From Sciurus carolinensis (Eukaryota > Chordata > Mammalia > Rodentia > Sciuridae): 64,000 bases of DNA. The notes under the pieces are model-generated. The model made no database searches and was not told the origin of the DNA. It worked only from the letters and a program-made list of their open reading frames with translations. Both the position numbers and the translations under genes were made by a program. The stretch is taken from positions 45,985,292 to 46,049,291 of the forward strand of contig NC_062222.1 of the NCBI RefSeq assembly GCF_902686445.1, written 5' to 3'. The stretch's first letter is position 1, and each line of letters opens with the position of its first letter. Of this stretch, positions 23,794-34,712 are shown in pieces.

Positions 23794-24634
23794 TTGAATT
23801 TGAAGCCGATGGAAAAGTTACAAGATGTTCTCATGTGCATGTAAGCTCATGCACATGCTTCTCCCTTTGTATCTTATGTCCACACAGAATATTTTACTAA
23901 TGAACAAAGGAGTAAAATATAGTAGTCCACTCCCTAAATATTTCCTAAATCTTAGTCTTCTTACTTTAATAATCACTTGGGAATCTTAGTATTGGTCTGA
24001 AGGGGACTGTTTCCTTTTGAGGTATCATAGAGAGGGTTAAGTGCCACATGAGAAGACACAGCCATAGTGAAAGCTTTAGGAATGGAGCACTGTCCTGGAT
24101 AATCACATCCTAAAAAAGATCTGGTACTCCATGCAAGAGTTAGTGGGACCCTGCTCCAACTGTCTTCTGCTTCTGCTTTATGGGCTGGATACCATCAGCA
24201 CTGCTCCCCCTAACTACCTGGGTTATCACAGTAGGGACTCTGGAGATGGAAGAGAAGGGGTAGGAACAGGTTCCCATTTCTAGGCTGGTAGGGGACCAAC
24301 CTGCAGATAGGACAGTTAGAGGGACACACTATTATGGCTTTAATAGTACATATTATAAAACACCAACCATGGGACAATTGGATGATGGTATTCAAGAAAA
24401 ACAAAAGTGAAACCAAATGATCCACTGGAATAATATGCTTAAGTGGGATGTGTGAAAAATTTAAATTTAGAAAATTAATTTTCATTTCTCTTTCCAAAAG
24501 GAAGTTGGTCTTCTTTATTTATTGATTCCATAATAAAAATGATATTTATACTGATCACTTTCCAACCCAGTTATAAGGAAAAAGTCTTACATTCACTGTA
24601 AGGGAAGACCCTTACAGATTTTACATTAAAAATG

Positions 24635-24705
24635 TAAATATCATATATATATTTACATATATGATATATATTATATCATATAATATGATATAAATATCAT
24701 ATTAC
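24635..24705. repeat. AT-rich inverted-repeat block
   Basis: Repeated 'aatatcatat' and 'atatgatat' units in opposite orientation, able to fold back on themselves. It lies just before the LTR. Confidence 0.8.
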
Positions 24706-24714
24706 TATCGAATG

Positions 24715-25050
24715 ATTGTGTTCCCCTGAAATTTATATGCTGAACCCAATTCTGGTATTTAGGATGGTATTTAGAAATGGGGCCTTTGGAAGGTACTCAA
24801 ATTTAGATGAGGTACTGATGAGATTTGTGTTATTATAAAAGACCACAGTGCTTCCTCTCCGTCATGTGAGGCCACTGCAAGAAGGTGGCCATCTGCAAGA
24901 CAGGAAGAGGACCCTCACTAGAATTGAATTGGCCAGCATCTTGGTCTTGGAGTTCCAGCCTCCAAAACTGGGAGAAAATAAATTTGTGTTGTTTGAGCCC
25001 ATCAAGACTTATTTGCTATGGCAACCAGAGTTGACTAGCACACATGTAAA
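24715..25050 (+). mobile_element. MaLR-like solo LTR
   Basis: 'gattgtgttcccctgaaatttatatgctgaaccc ... ggggcctttggaaggtact ... gtgaggccactgcaagaaggtggcc ... gttccagcctccaaaactgggagaaaataaattt' follows the usual block order of old mammalian MaLR LTRs, including the AATAAA region. No internal retroviral gene is attached. Confidence 0.7.
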
Positions 25051-25299
25051 GTGTATCAAAGATAACTAAGCTGTTTAAACTTCTCCATGATACTTCAGGT
25101 ACTTGATAATTATAGATACAATATAGACATTTAACTGGACGTGAAATAACCTTTTATTATGAAATAACCTTTTGCTATATCATTTATCCCTGAGTAAGGA
25201 AAGTAAAAAAGGAATTATTCTTAATTGTATTTCTTAACATTCATCAGTCACAGGTCAGTATAGCTTACTTGCAATGCCACTTAAAATAATAAATCATAC

Positions 25300-25365
25300 C
25301 TGACATCCTCTTCGAAATTTCTCTGGTGTTATCCAGTCTTCAAGCATTCTAAGAATAGAAGCTCC
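25300..25365 (-). CDS. ENPEP: ENPEP exon 8 (residues 482-503)
   Basis: The 66-base exon (22 codons, phase 0) encodes GASILRMLEDWI through RRGCQ, a helix of the thermolysin-like domain just after the catalytic tyrosine. The acceptor is CCATCATAG|GGAGC and the donor CAG|GTATGATTT. It was identified by homology and exact phase fit, because it is too short to stand out as an open frame. Confidence 0.95.
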
Positions 25366-25954
25366 CTATGATGGGAAAAGAAATGAAACTGATAAATTAC
25401 AGTTATCACTACTGTGGCTGGTATTTCAATACCATATTCGTGAGATTATTTCTTGAAGATGATTCTGTTAAATCACATGGTTATAGATCTATGATTTTAG
25501 GATAAAAGTACCATTTTGCACACCCTAGTATACACATTTCTAAAATAACCAAAAGGTAAAGGAATTGCTAAAATGACCATTATTTCAGTAACTTGAGGTT
25601 CAAAGGATCATTGCGCTTCCCCAAATGAACCAGCAGATGGAGCTTTGTAAACGAAAGAAACGGTCAAAAGATCAGGGTCTTCGATGAATGAAGAAATAGT
25701 TCAGTGTAAAATTCTGGCAAATTATAAAATATATCTCCATGCAGGAAAAAAAATTATATTTGTGAGAGGGACATAGAGAGTTGAAGATTTATCTTATCTG
25801 TTTAATATGGATATATAGTTTAGATTTAAAAAATCTTTGTAAAAGTTGTTTATCTCATTTTTCTTTTGTCTGAAGAATCTGATGAATACCTGTTTTCTAC
25901 TTTTCTTTCACATGTTATAAGATTAATATTAAGGTGCACTATTTATAAGATTAT

Positions 25955-26088
25955 TAAAGTTTTAAAAAAAATTTTTTTAGTTGTCAATGGACCTTTACTT
26001 TAGTTACTTATATGTGGTGCTAAGGATTGAACCCAATACCTCACATATGCTAGGCAAGTGCTCTTTCCGAGCCACGACCCCAGTCCTT
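25955..26088 (-). mobile_element. ID-type SINE
   Basis: T-rich start, then 'gtggtgctaaggattgaacccaatacctcacatatgctaggcaagtgctc ... ccacgaccccagtcc', the reverse ID core with an extra 3' block ('tagttgtcaatggacctttac'). Confidence 0.88.
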
Positions 26089-26580
26089 AAATTTTTGAAT
26101 AACTGACTAGAAAAACATTCCTTACCCTACTTAGTAATTTTTACTACAATTTATCAAGCATTTTAAATTGTTTTCATACCTAGTAAGAAGGTTACTATGA
26201 CATAGAAACATTTATTTATTTCTGACTTAATATCTTAAGCTCCAGGTGTATCTAGAACTCAAGTTATTTGAACTGGTTCTAATTTCTCCCATGGGAGCTA
26301 GTGAAATAGGCTGTTAAGTAAATTAGAAATTTTCATTTTAACAGAAGGATAAAAGAATAAAAGAATACTTGATAATATGAAGGAAAAATGAATTAAAGAA
26401 GACTAAAAAAAAAAAAAAAGAACACTATGGGAATAATATAAGGAAAGCCAAAACACATGATGCTATAAATTTCAAATACTAAAACATAGTTTTTTCACTC
26501 AAGTCAATTTTAATAGTATTTATTTTAATAATTATGATAAAAATAAATAAAACTATACTTTAGGCATCACTTAAAATAAC

Positions 26581-26776
26581 AAGCCTGGTGTTGCATGCCT
26601 CTGTAGTCCCAGGCAAGAGGATTGTGAATTCAAACCAGCCTCAGCACTTAAGAAGGCCTTAAGCAGCTTAGGGAGACTGTGTCTCGAAATAAGACAAAAA
26701 AGGTTGGCGATGTGACTCAGTGGTTAAGCACCCCTGGGTTCAACACTGGTACAAAAACAAAACAAAACAAAACAAA
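26581..26776 (+). mobile_element. Composite B1-like/ID SINE
   Basis: 'agcctggtgttgcatgcctc ... ggttggcgatgtgactcagtggttaagcacccctgggttcaa' ends in a (CAAAA)n tail. Confidence 0.9.
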
Positions 26777-27550
26777 AAAGCAAAAAAATAAAAATAAAAC
26801 AACACCACCCAAACCAAAATGTATTAGTTGGCAGTAGCTTTTGAGTACCTTAATGTAGTGGGTAAACCATAGAAGCCAGAGTGGAAAATTATGAAAATAA
26901 AGTTTTAAATGATGTGACATATAGGAATGGGCTACATCTGAAGGAAGGACTGTAGGAGATGTTGCGGAAGAGAACCAGTAGCACAAAATTTTGGGTTATG
27001 GATTTTCAGCAATGTTTCATAAAAAAGTTTTATTGGATAAGAATTCCTCATTTATAACATGTGAACAGAGTTGTCTAAATTTTATGTAAAAATGGATAAG
27101 AATATTTCCATCCAACTGAATTGAATTTAAATGTTTATTGGGAGCATTAAAGGATTCTACTAGAAAAAGTGCCCACATATACGGAATTCTTCATTGACAG
27201 ATGACTTAGCAGAAAATTAAGATATACTGTCTTTAAAACAATTTAAAATTTGATGTTTAAAGACTAAATGTTCAATTATCAGAATGAAAGAGGGTATAAG
27301 AAAAAGTGAAAAGAAAAAAATTTAAACACTGAATTCAAAAATCCTGTGGCAACGTCCAGTTATTATTATCTTGATCCTTAAGCAATCAGATTCTGAAATA
27401 TAACTGTTAAATGACTACTAATTATAAAAATCAAAATGCTGTTTTCCAGAGCCCACTTGGCATAATCTGACCATTTTTACCATTTTTAGGTATCTACTTG
27501 AAAGAAAAGTCAGTAAACAAGAAGATGTTTAGAGAAATGCCATAGCTCAC

Positions 27551-27685
27551 CTTGCTATAGGATATTCCATCAAAAACAGACGTTATTTCATCAGGGGTTG
27601 TCACAGTGACAACTATTGGATGTGAAGACATTAAAGAATCATCCTCTTGTACAGGCAATACATCTTCAAGTAATATCTGGTCATG
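27551..27685 (-). CDS. ENPEP: ENPEP exon 7 (residues 437-481), catalytic tyrosine
   Basis: The 135-base exon (45 codons) starts HDQILLEDVLPVQEDDSL and ends FDGISYSK. Tyr479 aligns with the tyrosine that stabilises the transition state in M1 aminopeptidases. The SSHPI segment before it is also typical of the family. The acceptor is ATTTCAG|CATGAC and the donor AAG|GTGAGCTATG. The human exon begins RDQ where this one begins HDQ. Confidence 0.98.
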
Positions 27686-27924
27686 CTGAAATGACAGAAT
27701 GAGCCAAAGAAATAGAGCACTTCTTTCCAATTGCTTCATATTTTATAATACCATATATAACAAAAGTTGAAAGGAAAATTAACATAAATGACTCAAATTA
27801 TTTAAAATGAACAGTGGGCCTTCAAATCAATCATGTTTTGCATTGATCGATCTGTACTGATTTCATACCCTTCTTCTATTTATAACTTCTTTGACTTCAT
27901 TCTCCTATAAACAGGCCAAACAGA

Positions 27925-28085
27925 CATGACATCTTTGAATTCTGTTTCTGCCACTTTTGTGTGACTTTTGGACTACGCCAAACTTTTCAAGTTCCATTGC
28001 CACTTCTGTGCAATGGGAATGGTGACATAATTTCATGGATTTGTTCTGAGAATTAAGTGAAGAAGCCGGTCAATCTGCCAAAATT
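27925..28085 (+). mobile_element. MIR SINE remnant
   Basis: 'gaattctgtttctgccacttttgtgtgactttt ... tgcaatgggaatggtgac ... gagaattaagtgaag' matches the MIR core order. Confidence 0.65.
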
Positions 28086-28209
28086 GACGTTCAGTTTTTA
28101 TTTCCTGTGAATTTGTCATTGGAATTTGAATGACTCATAATTAATAAAAAGAACTAGCTTATTCTTTAGTTCTGATACTCACTTCTCATTTCATATTTCT
28201 CAACAAAAC

Positions 28210-28400
28210 AGAGTGGTTGAGAGGTCTAATGGTATAGTCCAACTTTATTGGTTCTAAGCTGTCTTTAAGCAAGTTCCCTCACTCACTAGACAGAGGTAAT
28301 AATGGCATCTCCTTTGTAGACTTGTGAACAGGATTGAAGATATAATTCATGGTAAGCACTTGACATAGTTCCCGGCATGAAGTGAAAACCTAACACCTTA
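28210..28400 (+). mobile_element. MIR SINE remnant
   Basis: 'agcaagttccctcactcact ... gaggtaataatggcatctcc ... ggtaagcacttgacatagttcccggcat' is a MIR 3' half. Confidence 0.7.
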
Positions 28401-28649
28401 GCTGCTATTATGATTTTGTTTCTTAAAGAATAAGAATCTGAAATTTAACTTTATTAAGTCCTTAGTAATTTAAAAAATAAGAAACTTTACTGGGCCTACT
28501 TAAAATATTTCCCAAAGGGGAACATGGCATATTCATTTACATTTTCTAGTTTTATTGTTTCCATTTATAAAAGGAAAGGTACTGCTGTTGAATGATGACT
28601 GCCAGTCAAGATAATTTGTACTTGGATTTTGATTTTTGTACATTTAGGC

Positions 28650-28790
28650 AGTTTGGGTAAGCAGAAAGAATCCTATTCTCAGCATCTGGAAATTGGACTG
28701 CAGTCTTGGCTTCACCGTCTGTTGTCTATGTGATATTGGAAGGTTATATGACCTTCCTGACCCTCAAATTTTTTACTGATAAAATAATGT
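28650..28790 (+). mobile_element. MIR SINE remnant
   Basis: 'ggactgcagtcttggcttcaccgtctgttgtctatg ... tgaccttcctgaccctcaaatttt' fits the MIR core. The L1 fragment starts about 30 bases later. Confidence 0.65.
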
Positions 28791-28819
28791 TCCACGATGC
28801 AAATCAAGATTACACTGAG

Positions 28820-29535
28820 CTTTCATCTCACTCTAGTCAGAATGGAAGCCATCAAGAGTACAAACAAAAACAACAAAAATACAAACAACAGTAAATTCCA
28901 GAGAGGATATAGAGAAAAGGGAACACTTTTACACTGTTGGTGGGATTGTAAATTAGTACAACCACTATGGAAATCAGTATGAAGGTTCCTCAAAAGACTA
29001 GGCCTGGAATTGCCACAGGACCCAGTTATACCACTCCTTGGTATTCATCCCAAAGAATTAAAGTCATCATACTATAGTGATACATGCAAATTCATTTTTA
29101 TAGCAGCACAATTCACAATAGCCAAGTCATGGAACTAGCCTAGGTATCTACCAATGGATGAATGGTTTAAGAAAATGTCATACATATACAGAATGAAGTT
29201 TATTTAACCACAAAAAAATGAAATAATGTCATTTGCATGAATATGAGTGAAACCTGAGAACGTTATGTTAAATGAAAAAAAACAAATTCAGAAGGTCAAG
29301 AGTCACATGTTTTCTCTCACATGTGGAAATTAGAGAGGAAAAGGGAAAAGAAAGATGGAAGGGTTGTGTTTCATAAAAATTGAAGGGAAATCAGTAGAAT
29401 AAAGGAAAGGGATTGGGGGAGGGAAAAGGGAAATGCTGGGGAACAATATTGACCAAATTATATTGTTCTATTGTGTGCATGTACAGATACGTAACAATGA
29501 ATCCCACAATTAAGTACAAGTATAATACACCAATA
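28820..29535 (+). mobile_element. L1 3' fragment with squirrel-type tail
   Basis: It runs through 'gaggatatagagaaaaggga', 'aaattagtacaaccactatgg', 'cccaaagaattaaagtcatc', 'ttcacaatagccaagtcatgg' and 'gttatgttaaatgaaaaaaa', ending in 'attgtgtgcatgtacagata' and 'acaccaataaac'. It is 5'-truncated and does not encode a usable ORF2. Confidence 0.92.
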
Positions 29536-30584
29536 AACAATATGGAAAAGAAAGAAGAAAAAAACCTAGATTACAAAAAAGAAATAAGATTCCACTACTG
29601 TGGTACTACAAATTCTCTCTTTTTATCTGACCCCTTCACCAATAAGATCTCAAATTAGGAATGCATTAAGGTCTAAGAATACATTTTATTCATTTTAGGG
29701 TCCTGTCTAGTTTTACTAAATGAAGAATGAACAAATGAATGGATGAAGGAATGAATAAACTGAATACATTATACAGTGTGATTAAATTTCTTTGAAATTC
29801 AAGAACTGCATAACAAATCCTCCTGGAATTTTATCAGTGTTTTTGAAACACTAAAACTGGAATATCAGACACTATTAAAACATTATAATTTCTTACAACA
29901 GTTTGATATAAGAAGGGGATCATATTCCTTTGGGAGAAAGCTGAAGTGATTTTCCATTTATGTAGTTTATTTTCAATAAATTATGAAATCAGCAATTTTC
30001 AGTGTAGATGAGTGATTCTCATCTATTTGTGGAAACTTTTTGTCCCTCAGGGGCCACTTGGAAGTACATGAAGACATTTTTGGTTGCCTCAACTGGGGCG
30101 AGAGGGGTACTAGCAGTTGGTGGACAGAGACCAGGGATGTATAATACACAGGATAAAGAATTATCTTGCTCCAGATGTCAACAGTCCCATAGCTGAAAAA
30201 TCATGATGTAGGTTAAACTTTTAAAAGAAGCAATAGTTGTACATTAGATTTTTCACTTTAAAAGTAGGTTAGGGAAATTGCAAGAGCTTCAAGCATTTAT
30301 ATTTTTAGTTTTTCCCAGTAGAGGGCAGTATTCTACATAGAACACAACCTCCTAATTCTCCCACATCTATATGTGTGTGGACACACACTTTCATGGGTAC
30401 AGATAAGAATACTAACACCATCTAAATATAAATAAAAAGCACAGTTGACTTTTCTAAAACAAAAAAAAAATCTCTAGAGTTTACACAGGTTTTTTGTTCA
30501 GGTTCCTCAGGAGCACACTTTATGTTAATAGTTGATACATGTACATTTTGGAAGTTTTTAAGCTAACAATTTAGAGAACAATGT

Positions 30585-30735
30585 CCTTATTGAACACTGA
30601 AGAAAGAGCTGACAGAGAGTTTATATAACTTGCCCAAGGTCACATTTCCCGTCATGCATCTAAGAAATGATGTATACAGGATTTGAACTTGTAGCTAACT
30701 ATTAAGTTTATTCTTTTATCTCTTCACTACACTAT
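30585..30735 (-). mobile_element. MIR SINE remnant
   Basis: 'gcccaaggtcacatttcccg ... caggatttgaacttgtagct' is the reverse MIR tRNA-like end. Confidence 0.75.
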
Positions 30736-31078
30736 TAGAGCAACCTGCCTAGGGTAAATAGTTTACAAACTAAGACAGACATGTTTCAAAAGGTTAGCAC
30801 ATAGAAATTTCTTGAACACAGGGTTTGGCGTTTTCTATGCTAGCTGTCTTTTTTTTTTTTTTTTACTGCCTCAACATGTGTTATTAAGTGACTCTCTCAA
30901 GGATATCTCCAGATTGTGGTGGTCAGTTGCCTTTTAGGGACCAGGGATAGGACTAGAAGTCAACTAGCTCCACATTGGATTTCCCAATTCATACTGCCCT
31001 TTATCCCTGACACTGGCCCATTATTTCGCTTCATATGACTAAAATAAGAAATCTAGGATGCATGTGCTCAGGGCTCAC

Positions 31079-31192
31079 CATTTGCCACTCTTTTTCTGCA
31101 TAGTCTACTCCCAGGAATTCAAAGAAAGAAGCAAATCCTTCATTTAGCCACAAGTCTTCCCACCAGTCCATGGTCACAATATTTCCAAACCA
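31079..31192 (-). CDS. ENPEP: ENPEP exon 6 (residues 399-436), third zinc ligand
   Basis: The 114-base exon (38 codons, phase 0 at both ends) begins [20 protein letters not shown]. This is the M1 signature after HEXXH; Glu416 in NEG is the third zinc ligand, 18 residues after the second His. The acceptor is TTATCATTTCAG|TGG and the donor ATG|GTGAGCCC. Only 427 bases separate it from exon 5, so the whole HEXXH-(X18)-E centre lies within about 700 bases. Confidence 0.98.
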
Positions 31193-31619
31193 CTGAAATG
31201 ATAAGCATCAAAGATAGAGTTCAATTCTTATTCCTATGGTAGAGGAGTCTAGAAAATTTCAAAACATTTATTTATTCATCTAAATTTTGACACGGTAACA
31301 GAGAAGTGGCAAGCAGTTCATTTCTTGCTTTATTTATCTCAATATTTAAATGATATTAAATCCTCCTTATTACTTTTATTTGGATATTACTGAGAATATA
31401 TAAACTTATAGGAAGGACTGTGTATTTACTAAAGGCAAAATGATTGTTTTAAAGTTTCTTTATGGTTAAATAACATATTAGCACGAAGAATGATTTTCAT
31501 GTAGGATTTTCTGAGTAAGCTATTTTTTATTTGCTAACTCATAGATAATTTGAATTATTCCTATGATCTTAAGTCTGTTTCAAAAGCAAGTTGACTCAAT
31601 GCCAATATCCTATGCACAC
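31193..31619 (-). other. ENPEP: ENPEP intron 5 (427 bases)
   Basis: Short phase 0 intron between the HELVH and NEG exons. It is AT-rich with no recognisable repeat. Confidence 0.85.
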
Positions 31620-31774
31620 CTGATGTACAAGTTCATGGGCAATCACAGTGGCCACCCTTTGTTGGTTGGATGAGGCTGATTCCTCGGGGTCGTAAAGCAG
31701 GTTTGTTTCTCTGTAAGTGACAAGTCCCCAGTTCTCCATGGCACCAGTGCCAAAATCTGGAATAGCAATTTTAT
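31620..31774 (-). CDS. ENPEP: ENPEP exon 5 (residues 347-398), GAMEN and HELVH motifs
   Basis: This 155-base exon carries most of the catalytic centre. GAMEN (357-361) binds the substrate N-terminus and defines M1 exopeptidases. HELVH (393-397) supplies zinc ligands His393 and His397 and the general base Glu394. It starts [11 protein letters not shown] and ends ELVHQ. The acceptor is TTTTTCCACAG|ATAAA. The donor CAG|GTGTGCATAGG lacks the usual purine-rich +3/+4 pattern and looks weak, but it keeps phase 0 with exon 6. Confidence 0.98.
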
Positions 31775-34162
31775 CTGTGGAAAAAGAAAGAGTCCAGTGA
31801 GAAATACATACTTTCCATTTGTTCATAGCATTTCTAACCAAATTAAGTTCTTCGGATGAATGCTTTGTAAAAGTCTAAAAATAATTTCTTAGAGTGAAAA
31901 ACAGTTATCATTTGTGCAAACATTTTGCTCTTAAAATTTCCATGAAGCTCTTCCTTTTGGCTCCAGACATCGATGTGTCTTTTTTTCTTTTTTTTCCCTA
32001 AAAAGAAGGATATTCATGACTTCTTTTTTCAAGGCCTCTACAATTTTATGTCTTTTATTACTCTCTGTACATACTTCATTTATATTAGTTTTTTCCCCCA
32101 TGATTTTCATTTAGTTTATGAAAAGTATCTGTTTTGGGGATAAGCTGTAAAGAGTAAGAGAAGAGAGTCTTCAATTCGACTGAGAAATAAAGAACTGCTA
32201 AGTGCACAGAAATAGGATACAGAATATTAGAGAATACAAAGCTTCCTTTCTCCTTTAGTTCTACACAGTTTGAGGTCCATCAGATTCTCCACCAATCTAA
32301 TAGCTTACCATCTACTTATATGTATTAAATAAGATGGAGAATCATGAAATTGGTTATATTCTCTCTTCCTTCCCTTCCAGGTCTAAAGTATTGGATTTTG
32401 TGAAGAGTTTCTATTCTTTATGTTTGCTGAAGCTGATAATAGACATAATACCTGACAGGAGAAGACAGCATTGAGCAGTTCTAGGCTAAATCCCCAAATA
32501 GAAAATGCACAGTTGATTAGTGGAAAATACAGTTTCCCCAGTTAATGAACCATAGTCAGCATGTAATTTTTTTTACTACATAGAATTTTGATGAGGCACA
32601 AAAGTGGAAATAAATTGCATTTTTATTTAATATATAAGAAAAGCCCTTTCTTGTTATATTGCATACATGTGCAGATATGGAACAATGAATCTCACTCTTA
32701 TGTACAACTATGATGCACCAATAAAAAGATCCTTAAAAAAATAAAAACAAAAAAGTCCTTTATTTCTGGTTAAAATAAAGATTCCTAAAGCATAAAGCTT
32801 TTCATAAAAGCAATATATCTTAAGTGGAGGTCAAGATACAGTAGTAGTTTTCTTTGCTTTTAGTTTTGATTGTTTTGTTATAAGAATATCCCTGGGATGC
32901 AGAAGTATCTCTATGAAGGGCTGATATCTTTCATAATGTTGTGAATCATAATTTGCCCCTAATCACTGAATAAAAATTTTTTTGTAATGTCATGTCTGGT
33001 GAGTATTGGAATTATAATTAAATAACACCAGTACATTTAACTTTGGGAGTGTAATGAATGGAGAACTTATTTCTAAAGAGTCTGTGACACAGTTCATTCT
33101 GAAAGGGTTAAAAATGTTCATAAAAGAGCATGAAGAGGGAGCAGGAGAGAGGAAGGAAGAAAGGAGAAGAACCAGAGAAATTCATGAAAGTCCCACTTCC
33201 CAGGTTACTCTGGGCAGTACAAGTAAGACAAAGGGGGAAAAAATCCTTTGAATTCAGGTGCTTCATATTTTATTAATTATTCTTCTGATTTGGATGAAAA
33301 GTTGCTTTTCTGTCTCCTTCTCTAATCACTGTTAAGCAATAAAAACAAATGGGAACTGCTTCCATTGAAAAGAAAATATGAACTTGCTCAGTCACAGTTG
33401 TTCTCATGTAGGGAATTTGGCATTTGAGTTGTTTTGCATTGATGATTTATTAAAGGAAGGGCAGACAGAGGAGCAAAGAAGGCAATTGTTGGTTGGTTGT
33501 TCTACTGCTTTCACCTCATCACGACAAGCATCTCTAAGGTCCTACATTTAAAGTTCTGCCAATACCATTCACATTTACTAATAAGGTATTTCTGCTATTT
33601 ATAGAAATGTAACAACCACACTATTCTGATTACGGTCCTACTTTTGTTTTAAAAGGAAAACATGCCTCCCTCCATATCAGAAAAGAAAAAAAAAGTGTTT
33701 CTGGAAGGAGAACCAGCATTTCATTTTAACTGCTGGAGAATCTAGAATTAATCTTGCACAACAATGGGGAGATTGGAAGCACATGGGACTCTTGCGACAT
33801 CATTCATTCCTTTTCTTTTCCAACTCACAGATGATGGGAAGGCATGTATGCTATTGGGATGGGCACCATTTGTTTAAATTAGCTGATCTGGGTTGTTGTT
33901 TCTGCTCCATCATTAATAAGCTCTGCAGCTGGGTGCATATACTTTCATTTTTGTATGGGAATAAAACACTGTACATAGATCAGGACACAATATATACATT
34001 ATTCTTAGAAGAATCCAGAATGGACCTCTCAACATCTCATAAGCATCACACACATATGATATGTCTATAAGAAAGACTTAGGGATGGCAGTTAACTAGAT
34101 GCAATAAATCAACTCAGGTGAAAACAAGGGCAATATTAACAATAGAAAAAAATAATACTCAC
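31775..34162 (-). other. ENPEP: ENPEP intron 4 (2.4 kb)
   Basis: Phase 1 intron. It holds a short L1 tail (32650-32745), a purine-rich patch (33128-33185) and otherwise unassigned AT-rich sequence with no exon-like open frame. Confidence 0.75.
32650..32745 (+). mobile_element. L1 3' tail (very short insertion)
   Basis: 'attgcatacatgtgcagatatggaacaatgaatc ... gtacaactatgatgcaccaataaaaa' matches the terminal 90 bases of the L1 copies at 28820 and 52760. Confidence 0.78.
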
Positions 34163-34283
34163 CTAATTTAGGAAGAGAATAATTGATACCAAAGTATTCT
34201 TCAAAATAATCAAATACAACTTTAGTTATGTTCGCAGCATAGTCAGCTGTGTGCTTTTGCTCTGGCTGGACGTAAACAGTGAG
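34163..34283 (-). CDS. ENPEP: ENPEP exon 4 (residues 307-346 and one base of 347)
   Basis: The 121-base exon encodes LTVYVQPEQKHTADYAANIT through NYSLPKL. This leads from the N-terminal domain into the catalytic domain. Sequons are at Asn324 (NIT) and Asn340 (NYS), both as in human. The acceptor is TTTTATTAG|CTCAC and the donor TTAG|GTGAGTATT. The single trailing G joins the AT of exon 5 to make Asp347. The upstream intron 3 is the largest in the window, at 13.6 kb. Confidence 0.97.
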
Positions 34284-34359
34284 CTAATAAAATACAAAAA
34301 GAAATTCAGTGAAAATCATGCATTTGATAAAACACAAACTATAACATGTAATATAGTCA

Positions 34360-34465
34360 AAAGAAGAAGGGCTTTGGAGTCAGATAAATCTAATTTGAAC
34401 CCCAGTTCTGTTTTATACTGGATGTGTGATTGTGGACAAATCACTTGACCTGGTAAAAGGTTCAC
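34360..34465 (+). mobile_element. MIR SINE remnant
   Basis: 'gggctttggagtcagataaatctaatttgaaccccagttctg ... gtggacaaatcacttgacct' is a recognisable MIR 5' half, about 80 bases from exon 4. Confidence 0.8.
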
Positions 34466-34519
34466 GTAATCGCATCACTCACTGAGCGACTTTAGTGACT
34501 GCAAATAGTGTAAGACATG

Positions 34520-34712
34520 ACATGCCAGTGGCACATGACTATAACCACAGTGGCTCTGCAGGCTGAAGCATGAGGATTGGGAGTTCAAAGCCAGACTCAG
34601 CAACTTCGGGAGGCCTTAAACAACTCAGCGAGACCCTGTCTCTAATAAAATACAAAAGGGGTTAGGGATGTGGCTCAGTGGTTACCTGGTACCAAAATAA
34701 AAAAAAAAAAAA
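34520..34712 (+). mobile_element. Composite B1-like/ID SINE with deletion
   Basis: 'ccagtggcacatgactataaccac ... gggttagggatgtggctcagtggttacctggtacc'. The ID B-box region between 'gtggtta' and 'cctggtacc' is shortened. Confidence 0.9.

Larger units (their letters stand above)
20132..25299 (-). other. ENPEP: ENPEP intron 8 (5.2 kb)
   Basis: Phase 0 intron. It holds an ID with intact target duplication (20609-20721), composite SINEs (20950-21196, 21247-21441, 23568-23793), a MaLR-like LTR (24715-25050), an AT palindromic block (24635-24705), an L2-like piece (23415-23540) and a MIR-like piece (21980-22090). No coding exon is seen in 22100-23400. Confidence 0.8.
25366..27550 (-). other. ENPEP: ENPEP intron 7 (2.2 kb)
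   Basis: Phase 0 intron with an ID-type SINE (25955-26088) and a composite SINE (26581-26776). The rest is AT-rich and unassigned. Confidence 0.8.
27686..31078 (-). other. ENPEP: ENPEP intron 6 (3.4 kb)
   Basis: Phase 0 intron. It has three MIR remnants in the same orientation (27925-28085, 28210-28400, 28650-28790), an L1 3' fragment (28820-29535), a reversed MIR (30585-30735) and a T run (30850-30864). The remainder is unassigned. Confidence 0.8.

Noticed and set aside
24715..25050. Possible retroviral gene next to the LTR-like element
   Set aside because: Only LTR-like sequence is present. No gag, pol or env-like frame is adjacent, so it is at most a solo LTR.
28797..29658. Short open frames within the plus-strand L1 copy
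   Set aside because: The element is a 5'-truncated 3' end. These frames are UTR or broken ORF2 ends.
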